Below are positions 23,071 to 32,744 of a stretch of 64,000 nucleotides of DNA, piece by piece. The DNA comes from Hemileia vastatrix (Eukaryota; Basidiomycota; Pucciniomycetes; Pucciniales; Zaghouaniaceae), in contig JASXTE010000017.1 in assembly GCA_030280995.1 (NCBI GenBank), positions 11,122,498 to 11,186,497 on the forward strand, read 5' to 3'. A program made the position numbers and the translations under genes. Within the stretch, counting starts at the first letter, position 1. Each line of letters begins with the position of its first letter. The notes under the pieces were generated by a model, which saw only the letters and a program-made list of their open reading frames with translations, had not been told where the DNA came from and ran no database searches.

Positions 23071-25000
23071 TTGAATCATATTAATATGGGTTCTAGATTA
23101 GTTGAAAAATTGTTGGACAGTGATTCAATATCCTTCACATTTATTCCATCTCAGGAGGAGGTCACTGAGACAAATCCAGAAGTAGATGATTTTGTTGATG
23201 ACACACCAGTCAATGCCCCTGAAGAGATACCCAAAATTTTAAACAAACATTTGGAATATCAACTGAATTACAATTGTGCACCACAAGATATCAATTCAAC
23301 TATTGATCCAAATAATATAATAGAAGTAATATGGACACATACCAAAAGAATTATGAATTCAGCCTCTTTGATAAATGAATACATTTTCTCAACTGATGCC
23401 CTTTCAGATCACTAAATTCACGATTTCACATTGAATTCAGTTTTTTCTGACCCTATTACATACTATGAAGCAATCAATCATGTTGATGGAGATCAGCAGA
23501 TTGTTTCCATTGATAAAGAATTAAAAATGATGGAAGATCAAAAGTTATGGGAAGTTTTTGAGCAACCAACTGATGTGCCAATAATAGGATCAATCTGGGT
23601 ATTCAAAATAAAACAAGATGCTAACAGAAATTTTAGTAAATATAAGGCTCATTTATATGGTAGCGTTTTCTCTTAAAAAGCTGGGATAAAGTATTTTGAA
23701 AAATTTTAACCCACTGGGAGATTGACAATACTTTGAATTCTCATTAGTCTGGCAAACAGTGAAGAGTGGAATTTTATACAAATGGACGTAAAAGGAGATT
23801 TTTTGTTATGGAAAACCCAATGAGGAAGTGTATATGCATTTTCATTTGGGAATGAGAAAAATATCAGACCTTAAAGATCCAGTTTTACTACTTAAACTTT
23901 CATTATATGGTTTGAAACATGCTTCATGTTGTTTGTATAATGAACTTCTAAATTTCTTCTTTTCCATCAATTTTTTTCCCTCAGAAGCCAATCTGTGTCT
24001 ATTTATCCATGAGAGTGATTTCAATCCTTGTTACATGCATGTACACTTTGAAAATTTATCAAGTTTCGGTAAAGATGTTTCATGGTTAAGGGATGTGATA
24101 AAATCACATTTTGATATGTACAACTTAGGGGATGCCAAATTCCTTCTTGGGATGAGAGTCTGTTGCAATAGAGCAAGTAAAACCTTATCACTTCTTCAAG
24201 ATTAAGAAATAAAGGATTTACTCAGTTCTTACAACATGTAAGTTTGTAAACCAATCAGTACTCCTATGATACCCAATAGTCAACTAGAAAAAGGCAACTG
24301 ATGAGAGAATTCAACTATTTAATGACTTAAATATCAATTATAAAAGGTAAACTGGTAGACTTAATTACATTTCTCAAGCAAGATGTCTTAATATTTAATT
24401 TTCAAATAGTCAATTGGCTCAACACCTCTATGATCCTAGAATAAAACATTTGATTGCACTCAAAAGAGTTCTGCCTTTTCTCAAAGGAAAAATGAATCTT
24501 TCTCTGAATTTTACTCCACTTAATGCATTCTGAAACAATGGTAATATCAGTCATTCATTGCCAAGTGTTTATGCAGATTGAGATTTGGCTGCTTGTAAAA
24601 ATACTTGTTGATCAACAACTGGTTATGTTTTTACTGTCAATGGGACAACCATTAGTTGAAGATTTAAGAAAAAAACAGCTGTAGCTCTAAGCACATCAGA
24701 AGCCAAAATAAAAGCAACTTTTGATGCTGCACAAGTAGCCATCTGGCCAGAAAAACTTTTGGTAGATTGGAGATATGACCATAAAATTTTTTCAACTCTA
24801 TAATCAGACAATCAAGGTAGCTTTGCCTTATGTAAAAGTCCTGTTTTTCATGCTAGAACAAAGCACATCAAGATTCAATTTTGCAGGATCTAAGAGAAAA
24901 TAATATCTAGAAAAATTGATTTAAATTTCACTCCAACCAAAGATATGATAAGGGATATATTTACAAAATCATTTAATAGGGAGAAATTCTCTGAATTTTC
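23071..25000 (+). pseudogene. Copia linker, reverse transcriptase and RNase H, decayed
   Basis: Acidic linker ORF 23071-23415. RT N-terminal ORF 23431-23676 (MMEDQKLWEVFEQP, IGSIWVFKIKQD). RT core ORF 23828-24205 (LYGLKHAS, SEANLCLFIH, LGDAKFLLGMRV); the catalytic YVDDL box is replaced (CYMHVHFENL), so it is dead. RNase H near 24610-25000: TGYVFTVNG, TAVALSTSEAKI, SDNQGSFALCKSPVFHARTKHI and DIFTKSF, with stops. The order of domains after integrase is diagnostic of Ty1/Copia. Confidence 0.75.
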
Positions 25001-25048
25001 AGATAATTTTTTTTTTTGAAAAAGAATATGATTGGAATCAAGTAGGAG

Positions 25049-25440
25049 TGTAAAAATACTTAGTTATTTCTGATATTTAATTTTTTTTTCTGTAATTTAT
25101 GATCCAACTTTAACCATTTGTGACATGTTGTACTGCCTCAATTTTTACTTTTATACACATGTTTAGTTATTTCATACTCTAACACAATGTGACATGTCTC
25201 TGTTTGTGTGATGCTCAATCATGTTCTATTTATGTATTGAGAGAGAACACTCATGTATTTAATGGTATCCCTTTCTGAGTAGATTTCTTCATCTTTTTGT
25301 TCTCGCTCAATATTATTTTTATTTTACCTTCATAGTTTTTATTATTTTTCTTATCTTTTACTATTTTACATATTCATAGTGTTATTGCCATTTATATTGT
25401 CTAGGTGCTAGCGGAAGAGACCACCTATTTACTTGAGCCA
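25049..25440 (+). repeat. 3' LTR of the Copia element
   Basis: 392 bp, TGTAAAAATACT...ACTTGAGCCA, preceded by the purine-rich AAGTAGGAG. It abuts, without any spacer, a truncated family-A gag at 25441. Confidence 0.8.
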
Positions 25441-27831
25441 TTCACTAGTTAATTGATCACCAAAAGAAGCAGTATTTATTTCAGTTAATAAACTATCCAT
25501 TTCATTTGTTGGTCTACCTGTACATTGAATTAATGAGTTACAAGACTTTAACAAATATGCAGAAAATCCTCTAGGGGAAGAAATTTTAAATTTCCTTTTG
25601 CCATTCAATCCCAATGTGAAGCAATTATTAGCAGGGTCCAATTTTACACCAAACATGGTCAGTATGTCATTACCCATAATAAACCAATTGCTCAAATTAT
25701 CATTTCTCATGACAACAAATTCAAAAACAGCTCTGACAAAACCACCATTATATTTGAAGAATAAAGTGGCTTTGTATTTGCCAATGGGACACAAAATAGA
25801 GCCATAACCTCTCCATTTTTCACATGTCATAGGTAATAATTTATCCATATAATCTTTATCCACGGAAGCCAGTGCCTTTTCAGACACCACAATTCCTCCA
25901 GCACCAGAGTCAAGAACAACCTCAACATTTTTACCATTAATGATAACTGGTGCCTTCAAAGGGGATATGGATATAGAGCTGTCAGTAATATCTTTTATGA
26001 TTTCAGCATTTTCTACTGATGATAAATCTAAATTACACTCCTCAGAAATTTTGTCTGAATATTGCACATCTTGTTCCAACATTAAGACATCCTTAAGGGA
26101 GTCATTTTCATAGGAGATATTACTGTCACAGTCACTGGAAGAATTATTGAGATCAACATCAGCATCCTCAGTGTCTGCAGTTTGTTCAACAAGATGAATT
26201 TTCTTGTAATACACATGGCCCTTCTGCCAAGGTTTGTTACATTTAAAACAAGTATTAGTTGCATATTTTTTGGGTGCAACTGGGGCAGAGGGTTTACCAG
26301 GTTTTTCTGGAGGTCTGGTAGAGGGCTTACTCTGATCATGATAAGATTTCATAGGATAATTATTTGGTTCATATCTATGGTTAAGTAATACTTCATTACA
26401 GATATTAATAAAAGAAGAATGTTCCTTTACATGCTCAGTTCTAGCCACAATTAAATCTCTTAGAGAATTTGGTAATTTGTAAAGAATTTTATCTCTCAAA
26501 ATATTATAATCCATTTTTGGATCAATAGCTCTCAGGATTTTGTTACCTTCATAAGAAAAACAATTGTTTTATCAAAAGAGGAAGAGATATATTTAGAGTT
26601 CTCATACAATCTCTGTTGAGCCAATCTAAATTTTGAACCACCAAACTGATTCTCAATCAAGGTTTTCCATTCATTCCATGTATAATGGATTTCATCCAAT
26701 AAAACAGATTCATACCACATTAAGGCTACATTGGAGAATAAAGAAATTAACTTACAAACAATTTCTTCATCTGGTAATTTATATGACTTCTTCAAATTAT
26801 CAATTCTTTGGATAAAGTGTTGCCAATCAGATGAAGAATCACCATCAAAGGTAGGGTATTGGTCCAGTTTAGGCCAGTTTTTATTACTGCTAGGGTGGTC
26901 AGCCTTATGGTTTGAATTATTCAAGGTAATCAATTATTGAAGTCTTGAAAGGTGTTCAGATATTTCATTACTGACAGAGGCAGATGGCTCATTGTGAGTA
27001 TCAAAATACTTTTTGTTTGAAGCCCCAGACTTCACAGACAAGTTATCAACTGGTTTAATTGAGGCATTACAAGTGAGAGAAGAAACACCCTGTTCAGGCA
27101 GTTTATTTTTATAATTAACAGAAAGTTTAATATTATTTCTTAACTCATCACAATTGTCATCATGAATAGCTTGTAATGTAGAAACCTTTTTCTCAAGATC
27201 AGATAATTTATTCCTTAATTCAGGGATATAAGATAGTTGATCATTAATTTTAGCAATAGATAGAACATTTCTGTCCTCTTCTACTGAGAATTTATCACTC
27301 AAATTCTGGAAATCAATTTTCAATTTTCTTAATTCACTGTGCAGAAGCTTATTGTCATTTTTCAAGGAAGTATTTTCATCCATGAGTGGCTTCATATCAT
27401 TGATAAGTTTATTAAGATGATTATTTTTATCAGAGAGTGATCTGTGATCATTTCTAATAGAATTTTGCTGAAAAAGGACGGTATTTAAAGTATCTTTCAA
27501 TTTGAAATAAGCTGTGTCCTGGACAGAAGAAATCACTTTGCAGTGTAAATGTAAACTATTTAATCTATCATTCTCATGTTTTAATAAATCTCTTAAAATT
27601 TTATCTTTGATAACATTAAAATCAGGAGAGCCTTTCAATATTTCTTCAGAAGTTTTCTCAAGTAAAACATAAATTTTAGGAGCAACAGAATCATTTTTAA
27701 TTGCAAGAGAAGGATTAACTAAAGAAGTAGAGGTCAAATGTAATGGTTCATCAAAATAAAGTTTGCTTAGAACATCATTAGGGCTAATAATTACAGGAAG
27801 TTGTCTTTTAATAGGTTTAACTGTTCTTTCA

Positions 27832-27908
27832 CTATAGTCAATAAGATTACCTGTAGAATAATTCTTATTAGTATAAATACCAAAATGTTTATCAACCAAA
27901 TCACTTAC
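27832..27908 (-). other. Candidate intron 2 of family-A gag (copy 3)
   Basis: Donor GTAAGT directly after the conserved PLP(W) end of exon 2, branch TACTAAT. The nearest acceptor (TACAG, intron end 27851, 58 nt) would create an immediate stop; the next one (TATAG, end 27832, 77 nt) restores the gag frame. Donor position is conserved with 44002 in the other copy; the acceptor is unresolved. Confidence 0.5.
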
Positions 27909-28426
27909 CATGGCAGAGGAGGAAACATCCCCTGTTCCTTATTTCTTCTGCCTCCCTGATAAGGATGGGGCTGAGGATATGGATGGTAGGTTTGTGTCCT
28001 GGATGGGCCAGGGTGTTGAGCTGGTTGTTGAGCATTCTGCTGGTAATGGCTCATCAAGTAATCCCATTTCCACTGTTCCACTTGTAGAGTGTTTTGATTT
28101 TGGGTGGAGGAGCTGGGGGACTGAACAGGTTGAGCCTGAAACTAAGGCTGACTGGGAGGCAACTGAGGGGGGGCCTAGGCCTGATTTTGGGTCCTGAGTT
28201 CCTGAACTTGATCCCACAAGGTGTCTATTTTTGTCTTATATTTCATGTTTTCTGTCTTCAGTTCTTTGATGTGACTGGACAGATTGCTTATTTGATGGGA
28301 CAGAGGAAGTTTTTTTATTCTGAAGCCTTATGGAAGACCTTCTTGAGGTACTGGAGGTTTTACTTCCTTCTGTTGTGCTGGGGGAAGGGGGTTTGATTTG
28401 TTTACTTCTCCTATCATTTCCACATC

Positions 28427-28490
28427 CTGAATTATGTGAATTTCTCTTGTTAGCATAAGATTTTTTATGTGCAACTTTAGAAGAACTCAC
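28427..28490 (-). other. Intron 1 of family-A gag (copy 3), 64 nt
   Basis: Donor GTGAGT, branch GCTAAC, acceptor TTCAG. Exon 1 ends at a codon boundary (DYDADT) and exon 2 starts at one (DVEMIGEV). The second family-A copy has the matching intron at 44485-44542. Read through, the flanking frame is off by one; spliced, it is continuous and conserved. Confidence 0.8.
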
Positions 28491-28565
28491 AGTATCAGCA
28501 TCATAATCAATTTCAATTTCATCCTCATTCAAATTTTCCATGGTTTCACTCAATTTGGAAGACAT

Positions 28566-29217
28566 GTTTTATCTGTGGGATAAAAAAAATCAAGTGGTTA
28601 ATATAAAATCACTTATTCAAAAGGTAATTAATTATTGTTCTTTATTATACTGTTTAATTTTGAAATCACAACAATGATAATAAAAATAAAATTGATTTAA
28701 TTTAATAATTTATTATTTCAATTGATTTGGATAATAAAATTTAAAATTTCAAAATCTTTAAACAATAAGGTTTATTTATTATTATTTTTAATTTATCAAC
28801 AATAAAAAATTTATTATTATTAGAATAAAAATTTTCAAAATAATAATAAAATTATTTATTATTTTAAATCCTAAAAACAATAAAGAAAAAGTATTATTTT
28901 AAAATAATCAAACTTTAATTTATTATTTCAACTTTATTAAAACAATAAAAATTTAAATTTAAAGATTATTATTTATGTTATAAAACAATAATAAATAATA
29001 AATTTAAATTTGGGACTAAATACACTGAGTATTATTATTGTCAACCAAAAATAATTAATAATATTTATTGGGACTAAGTATAAAATACTATTTTGGTCAA
29101 CCAATAATACCAAATATTTAAGATAATTAATAGAATAATTTAAATAAAATAAATGGCTTCTAGGACTAAGAGATATACTCTATTATGGTCAACTAGGAAT
29201 AAAAAAAATAAAATATG
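28566..29217 (-). other. 5' leader of copy 3 (first part), AT-rich with repeat cores
   Basis: No gene. AT-rich sequence with three spaced copies of a GGACTAA...GGTCAAC motif (about 29013, 29070 and 29162 on the plus strand), the same core as in the leader of the second family-A element. Continues at 46612 beyond the inserted element. Confidence 0.65.
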
Positions 29218-29222
29218 ATCAC

Positions 29223-30028
29223 TTTCAAGGTACACTTTTGGTCTAGAAGTCTTGGTATGAAGTTTTTACGAGGATTTTAAAGGATTAAATGGTCTCTCAA
29301 CAAATTCGTACGCATCTCTTAAATCAAGGATGACTACTTTACTCAATTAAGAGAGGTAGGATTAAAATATTGATATAAATTATATATTAGAGTTATGTAT
29401 TGTAAATACTAATGGTATAGATTATAAGAATAAGTTTTTGGTTTGTTATTGTTGTAATAAAGTGATGTAGTAAAGGAATGATTAAAAGACAACAAAAAGA
29501 GGGGCCTTATATAGGAAAAAGAGAGACAAAGCACGGCAATCGAATTCTAAAAAAAGTAGTATGAGAGAGAGAAAAGAATATTCCAGAAGGAGTATTTCAA
29601 ATAATAAAGTTATTCTAAAAAGAAGGCGTCAAACAGATGTATTTACAGAGTATGTCAGAAAATACATCAATTTATTTAATATTTACTGTAGAAGTCAATT
29701 CTAAATAAGAAATTTGAATTTTTTGTTTATATTTAATATTATTTGAATATTAAAATCTTATTTTAACTTAATATCTATTTTTTAATATAAATTTTTATTT
29801 TTTCCAACCTGTCAAATGAGCACAGTGTTAGAGAAAAATATAAGGGACAATTTTATATTTTAATTTTAATTATTTATTTAATTTTATCATTCTGTAATTA
29901 GTTAATTTATTATAACTAATTTTAATGTAACTAAATAATAATTAAATAATAATTAAAATGATAAGGTGCGGCTTCATCCAGTAAATAATTAATTATTTTA
30001 CTGGGTAAGTCTAGTAGCCTGGCTGACA
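29223..30028 (-). repeat. 3' LTR of the second family-A element
   Basis: 806 bp. Minus strand starts TGTCAGCCAGG at 30028, right after the polypurine tract AGAGTGAGGGAG (30029-30040), and ends CCTTGAAA at 29223. TATA-like TATATAAGG on the minus strand near 29508. Confidence 0.88.
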
Positions 30029-30060
30029 CTCCCTCACTCTAAAAAAACAATAAAAAAATG

Positions 30061-30669
30061 CTATGATTTTTTCTTTTTATACTTTTTTAGTAGAGTAGGA
30101 AGATTAGATATCTCCTTCCCAGGTATCCAAGAATCATATTCAGATGATTTATTCTTGAATCTCAATAAGTATTCTGTATCTTTTTCAGAAGTGACTATTC
30201 TGTCATTTAGAATTTTTTCAATTTCTGCTGTTTCAGTGATTTCATTTGGGGTTTTCTTTGGTCTACCCCTCCTTTTTGGAAATTAATCACTATTGGATGT
30301 GTAAGGTTTAAAAAGAGATATTGGAAAAACAGGATGTTTTCTGTCATATGGAGAATACAGAATAACTTAAACTGCATTATCTCCAATCATTCTTCTGACA
30401 ATAAATGCACCAACAAATGGATCTTTCAATTTGTTATTACCTTGTAAGTTGAAGTGGACTGTAGAAATCAACACTTCATCACCCTTTTTAAAAGTGTATT
30501 CTTAATGGGATTTGTCCCATCTTATCTTCTCATATTCAAATGATTTTTCAATACATTTTTGAGCATGATTTCTACATAGTTGTTGCATTTGAAGAAAAGA
30601 TTTTACACCAGGAGGTATATCCAATTTAGGTATTTTGTTATTGAGAATTTGGGCAGGAGTATTAGGAAC
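30061..30669 (-). pseudogene. Integrase tail and chromodomain of the second family-A element
   Basis: Continues the Gag-Pol frame after the nested insertion, starting VPNTPAQIL, which in element 1 directly follows FELWLGY. It contains the SH3-like tail (EVLISTVHFNLQGN) and the chromodomain (IEKILNDRIVTSE, YLLRFKNKSSEYDSWIPGKEI). Three TAA stops at expected Lys, Glu and Leu codons (near 30502, 30366, 30286). Stop at 30061-30063. Confidence 0.88.
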
Positions 30670-30674
30670 ATATC

Positions 30675-31451
30675 TGTCACGCGCCACGTGACACTCGAGA
30701 CATAATCAACTCATTAAATCAATAATATTGAGTCCTAAATCTATACTCGAAGCGCAGAAAGAAATTCTCCATAGCAACTGCAATTTTCCTTTGTGTACTT
30801 ACTATTTAACTGCACTAGCCTAAACTCTAAATCTAAATTAGTCAATCTCCCAATAGGGTACCTTAGTCCTTTTGAATAAGCGACGCACAGTGCTAGGTTC
30901 AACGAAATAGTACAGTAGTAGTTTTTTTTCATTAAAGTTTTGTTAATTAATTAAAAAGGGGTAAATTGAGCATGGACGGATATTTAGTGAAGAGGGTCTA
31001 AGTGTATGTTAGTAATGGTCAATGGAATGGGAATGGTGCAATGGAAGGGAGGTCAATGCAAGGAGGAACAAAGGATATAAAAGGAGTTGGGTATTTGGTT
31101 CAGTATTCCTTAGAATTAAATTATAAAATCGTATTTACATTAATAGCGGTAAATCGTTAAAAGCTAAAATCATTGTTATTGTATCTTTCTTTTATTTTCT
31201 CAATATTCATTTCTAAATCCTAAATCTTTGATTATTGAGTTTCAACCCTTTGTGAGATTTTAAGAATTACAATTACCTTTGAAACTAGTTTATAATTCTT
31301 CTCGAACGAACCTCGAACCTATAGCCATTACTTCGAGTGACCTTCAAATCATTTCCTCGAATCATTCCTCTGTGCTTTGAAGAAGTTTCTAAAATCCCTC
31401 ATCTCACTTTCAGGAACATCCTCGACCTTGTGCGTAGGTCGTCCGGTGACA
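30675..31451 (+). repeat. 5' LTR of the nested element
   Basis: 777 bp with TATAAAA at 31076-31082. U5 is rich in TCGA motifs. No recognisable tRNA primer-binding site follows directly (GTATAATTTAATTC), so priming may be unusual or the site is degraded. Confidence 0.93.
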
Positions 31452-31522
31452 GTATAATTTAATTCTCCGTAGTTCTCATTCTTTGCACTACTACCTCCTT
31501 TTAGGTTTTTCTAAAATTTTAA

Positions 31523-32710
31523 ATGGCACCTGTTCAACGCACTCCTCCTACGGGCGCTACTACTAGAGCTTGCGCTAGAGGCAGGCCAAAAGCCACAAGG
31601 TCTGTTTCTCGCACTCACTCTTTGGAACCACTCGACCTTAGGGAACGGCAACATTCAGTTCAATCTGTAGAAGACATTCCACAAGATTTTGAGGATTCAA
31701 GTGATGAAGAAGAAGGAGAGGATACAATGCACGAGGCACCATCCGCCGCTGCCAATCACCCTTCTGGCCAATCCTCAGAACCTGGACCATCTAACTCTCT
31801 AGAAGATTTCATGAGACTTTTCATGAAAACCCTTTCAAATCCAACGTCTTCAGAGGGATCTAAGTTCAAAACTCCTTCTATGAAATCTCCTGACAAATTC
31901 GACGGAGATCACTCCGACAGATTGCGACCCTTCTTGCAAACCTGCAAACTACTGTTCCATAATGACCCTCGAACCTTTAACAGCGACCGATCTAAGGTTG
32001 TTTACGCTTCTTCATTCCTAGCCGGGAAAGCAGCAAGATGGTTCGAACCTTATCTACTCATGATTTCTTCGACAGAAACCCACTTACTTATCAATAATTG
32101 GGAAAAGTTCGAGGACCAACTTTTTACGTTGTTTGGGGACCCTAATGAAATAGACAACGTGGAAATTGAACTTGATTTTCTTTGCATGAGTGATAATGGT
32201 AAAGCTTCTGAATATATCTCAAACTTCAGAGCACTTCAAACTCGAGTAGGTTGGAATGATGCTGCCCTTAAGTATCATTTCAAGAAAGGACTTCCTTTGA
32301 GGATTCTAGATCAATTAAATATTCATGGTCAGAAGATGACTACTATAACGGACTTAATGGATCGAACCCTCGAACTTGATGGTGTTCATCAAGGACGACT
32401 TCAACATCGTCAATATGCCAAAAAATCTCAAGGCCTAAATTTTAAATCCGGACCTTCTTCACACCCATGACCAAATCAATCCTCCTCGACTCAATCCAAA
32501 CCCAATAAGGGAAAGGATAAACCTTGACCAAAAGGCTCGACCCCAGGAAATATCAGCAAAGTACTGGATCCTAAAGGGGAACTTAAAGAAGCTGAGAGGA
32601 AGAGACGAGCAGATAATGGGTTATGTATGTATTGTGGGGGTAAGCACAAGTTGGAAGACTGTGTAAAGTTGAAGGAAAGAGAAGGTACTAGTTCGAAGTC
32701 AAAAAACTAG
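31523..32710 (+). pseudogene. Gag of the nested element, two in-frame TGA codons
   Basis: Met at 31523 starts a Thr/Arg-rich, then acidic N-terminus (DSSDEEEGED), followed by a capsid of the Retrotrans_gag type (KFDGDHSDRLRPFLQTCKL, ARWFEPYL, QLFTLFGDPNE, YISNFRALQTRVGW, FKKGLPLRILDQL). The frame meets TGA at 32468 and 32525, both followed by CCA where CGA-CCA is likely ancestral, then continues with a zinc knuckle C-x2-C-x3-H-x4-C at 32624-32662 and stops at TAG 32708. The TAG overlaps a -1 frameshift heptamer. Similar Gags are common in rust-fungus Gypsy elements (family knowledge). Confidence 0.88.
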
Positions 32711-32744
32711 TAGATAGTTTACTTGTGTGCAAAGCAAACTATCT
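32701..32744 (+). promoter_or_regulatory. -1 programmed ribosomal frameshift signal at the gag/pol junction
   Basis: Slippery heptamer A AAA AAC at 32701-32707, read in the gag frame as xxA AAA AAC, immediately before gag TAG (32708-32710). After a 4-nt spacer, AGATAGTTT (32712-32720) pairs perfectly with AAACTATCT (32736-32744), 9 bp. A slip of -1 enters CTA GTA GAT..., exactly the protease frame, which is open from there. Confidence 0.75.

Larger units (their letters stand above)
18853..25440 (+). mobile_element. Ty1/Copia retrotransposon, decayed
   Basis: Two 392-bp LTRs (18853-19244 and 25049-25440) with gag, protease, integrase, RT and RNase H in Copia order (integrase before RT). Its left flank is Gypsy B1 and its right flank is the antisense gag of family-A copy 3. 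The 5 bp on either side (ATATT, TTCAC) do not match, so at least one flank has been rearranged. A MITE sits in it at 21440-21647. Confidence 0.85.
25441..28565 (-). pseudogene. Gag (intron-containing) of family-A copy 3, 3' truncated
   Basis: Read from ATG 28565: acidic N-terminus ending IDYDADT; intron 28427-28490; exon 2 DVEM..., coiled coil (LPLSHQISNLSSHIKEL), Gln/Pro-rich tract with W-x-WDYL and PYQGG; second intron candidate from 27908; exon 3 coiled coils, NEISEHLSRLQ, capsid (NWPKLDQYPTFDGD), zinc knuckle with its last Cys changed to Tyr, and start of protease (VVLDSGAGG). Breaks: TAA at 28340-28350, two CAG-to-TAG-like stops in the Gln-rich tract, TAA near 26935, frame change near 26530. 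It stops at LTSE where the Copia LTR begins; pol and 3' LTR are gone. Confidence 0.85.
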
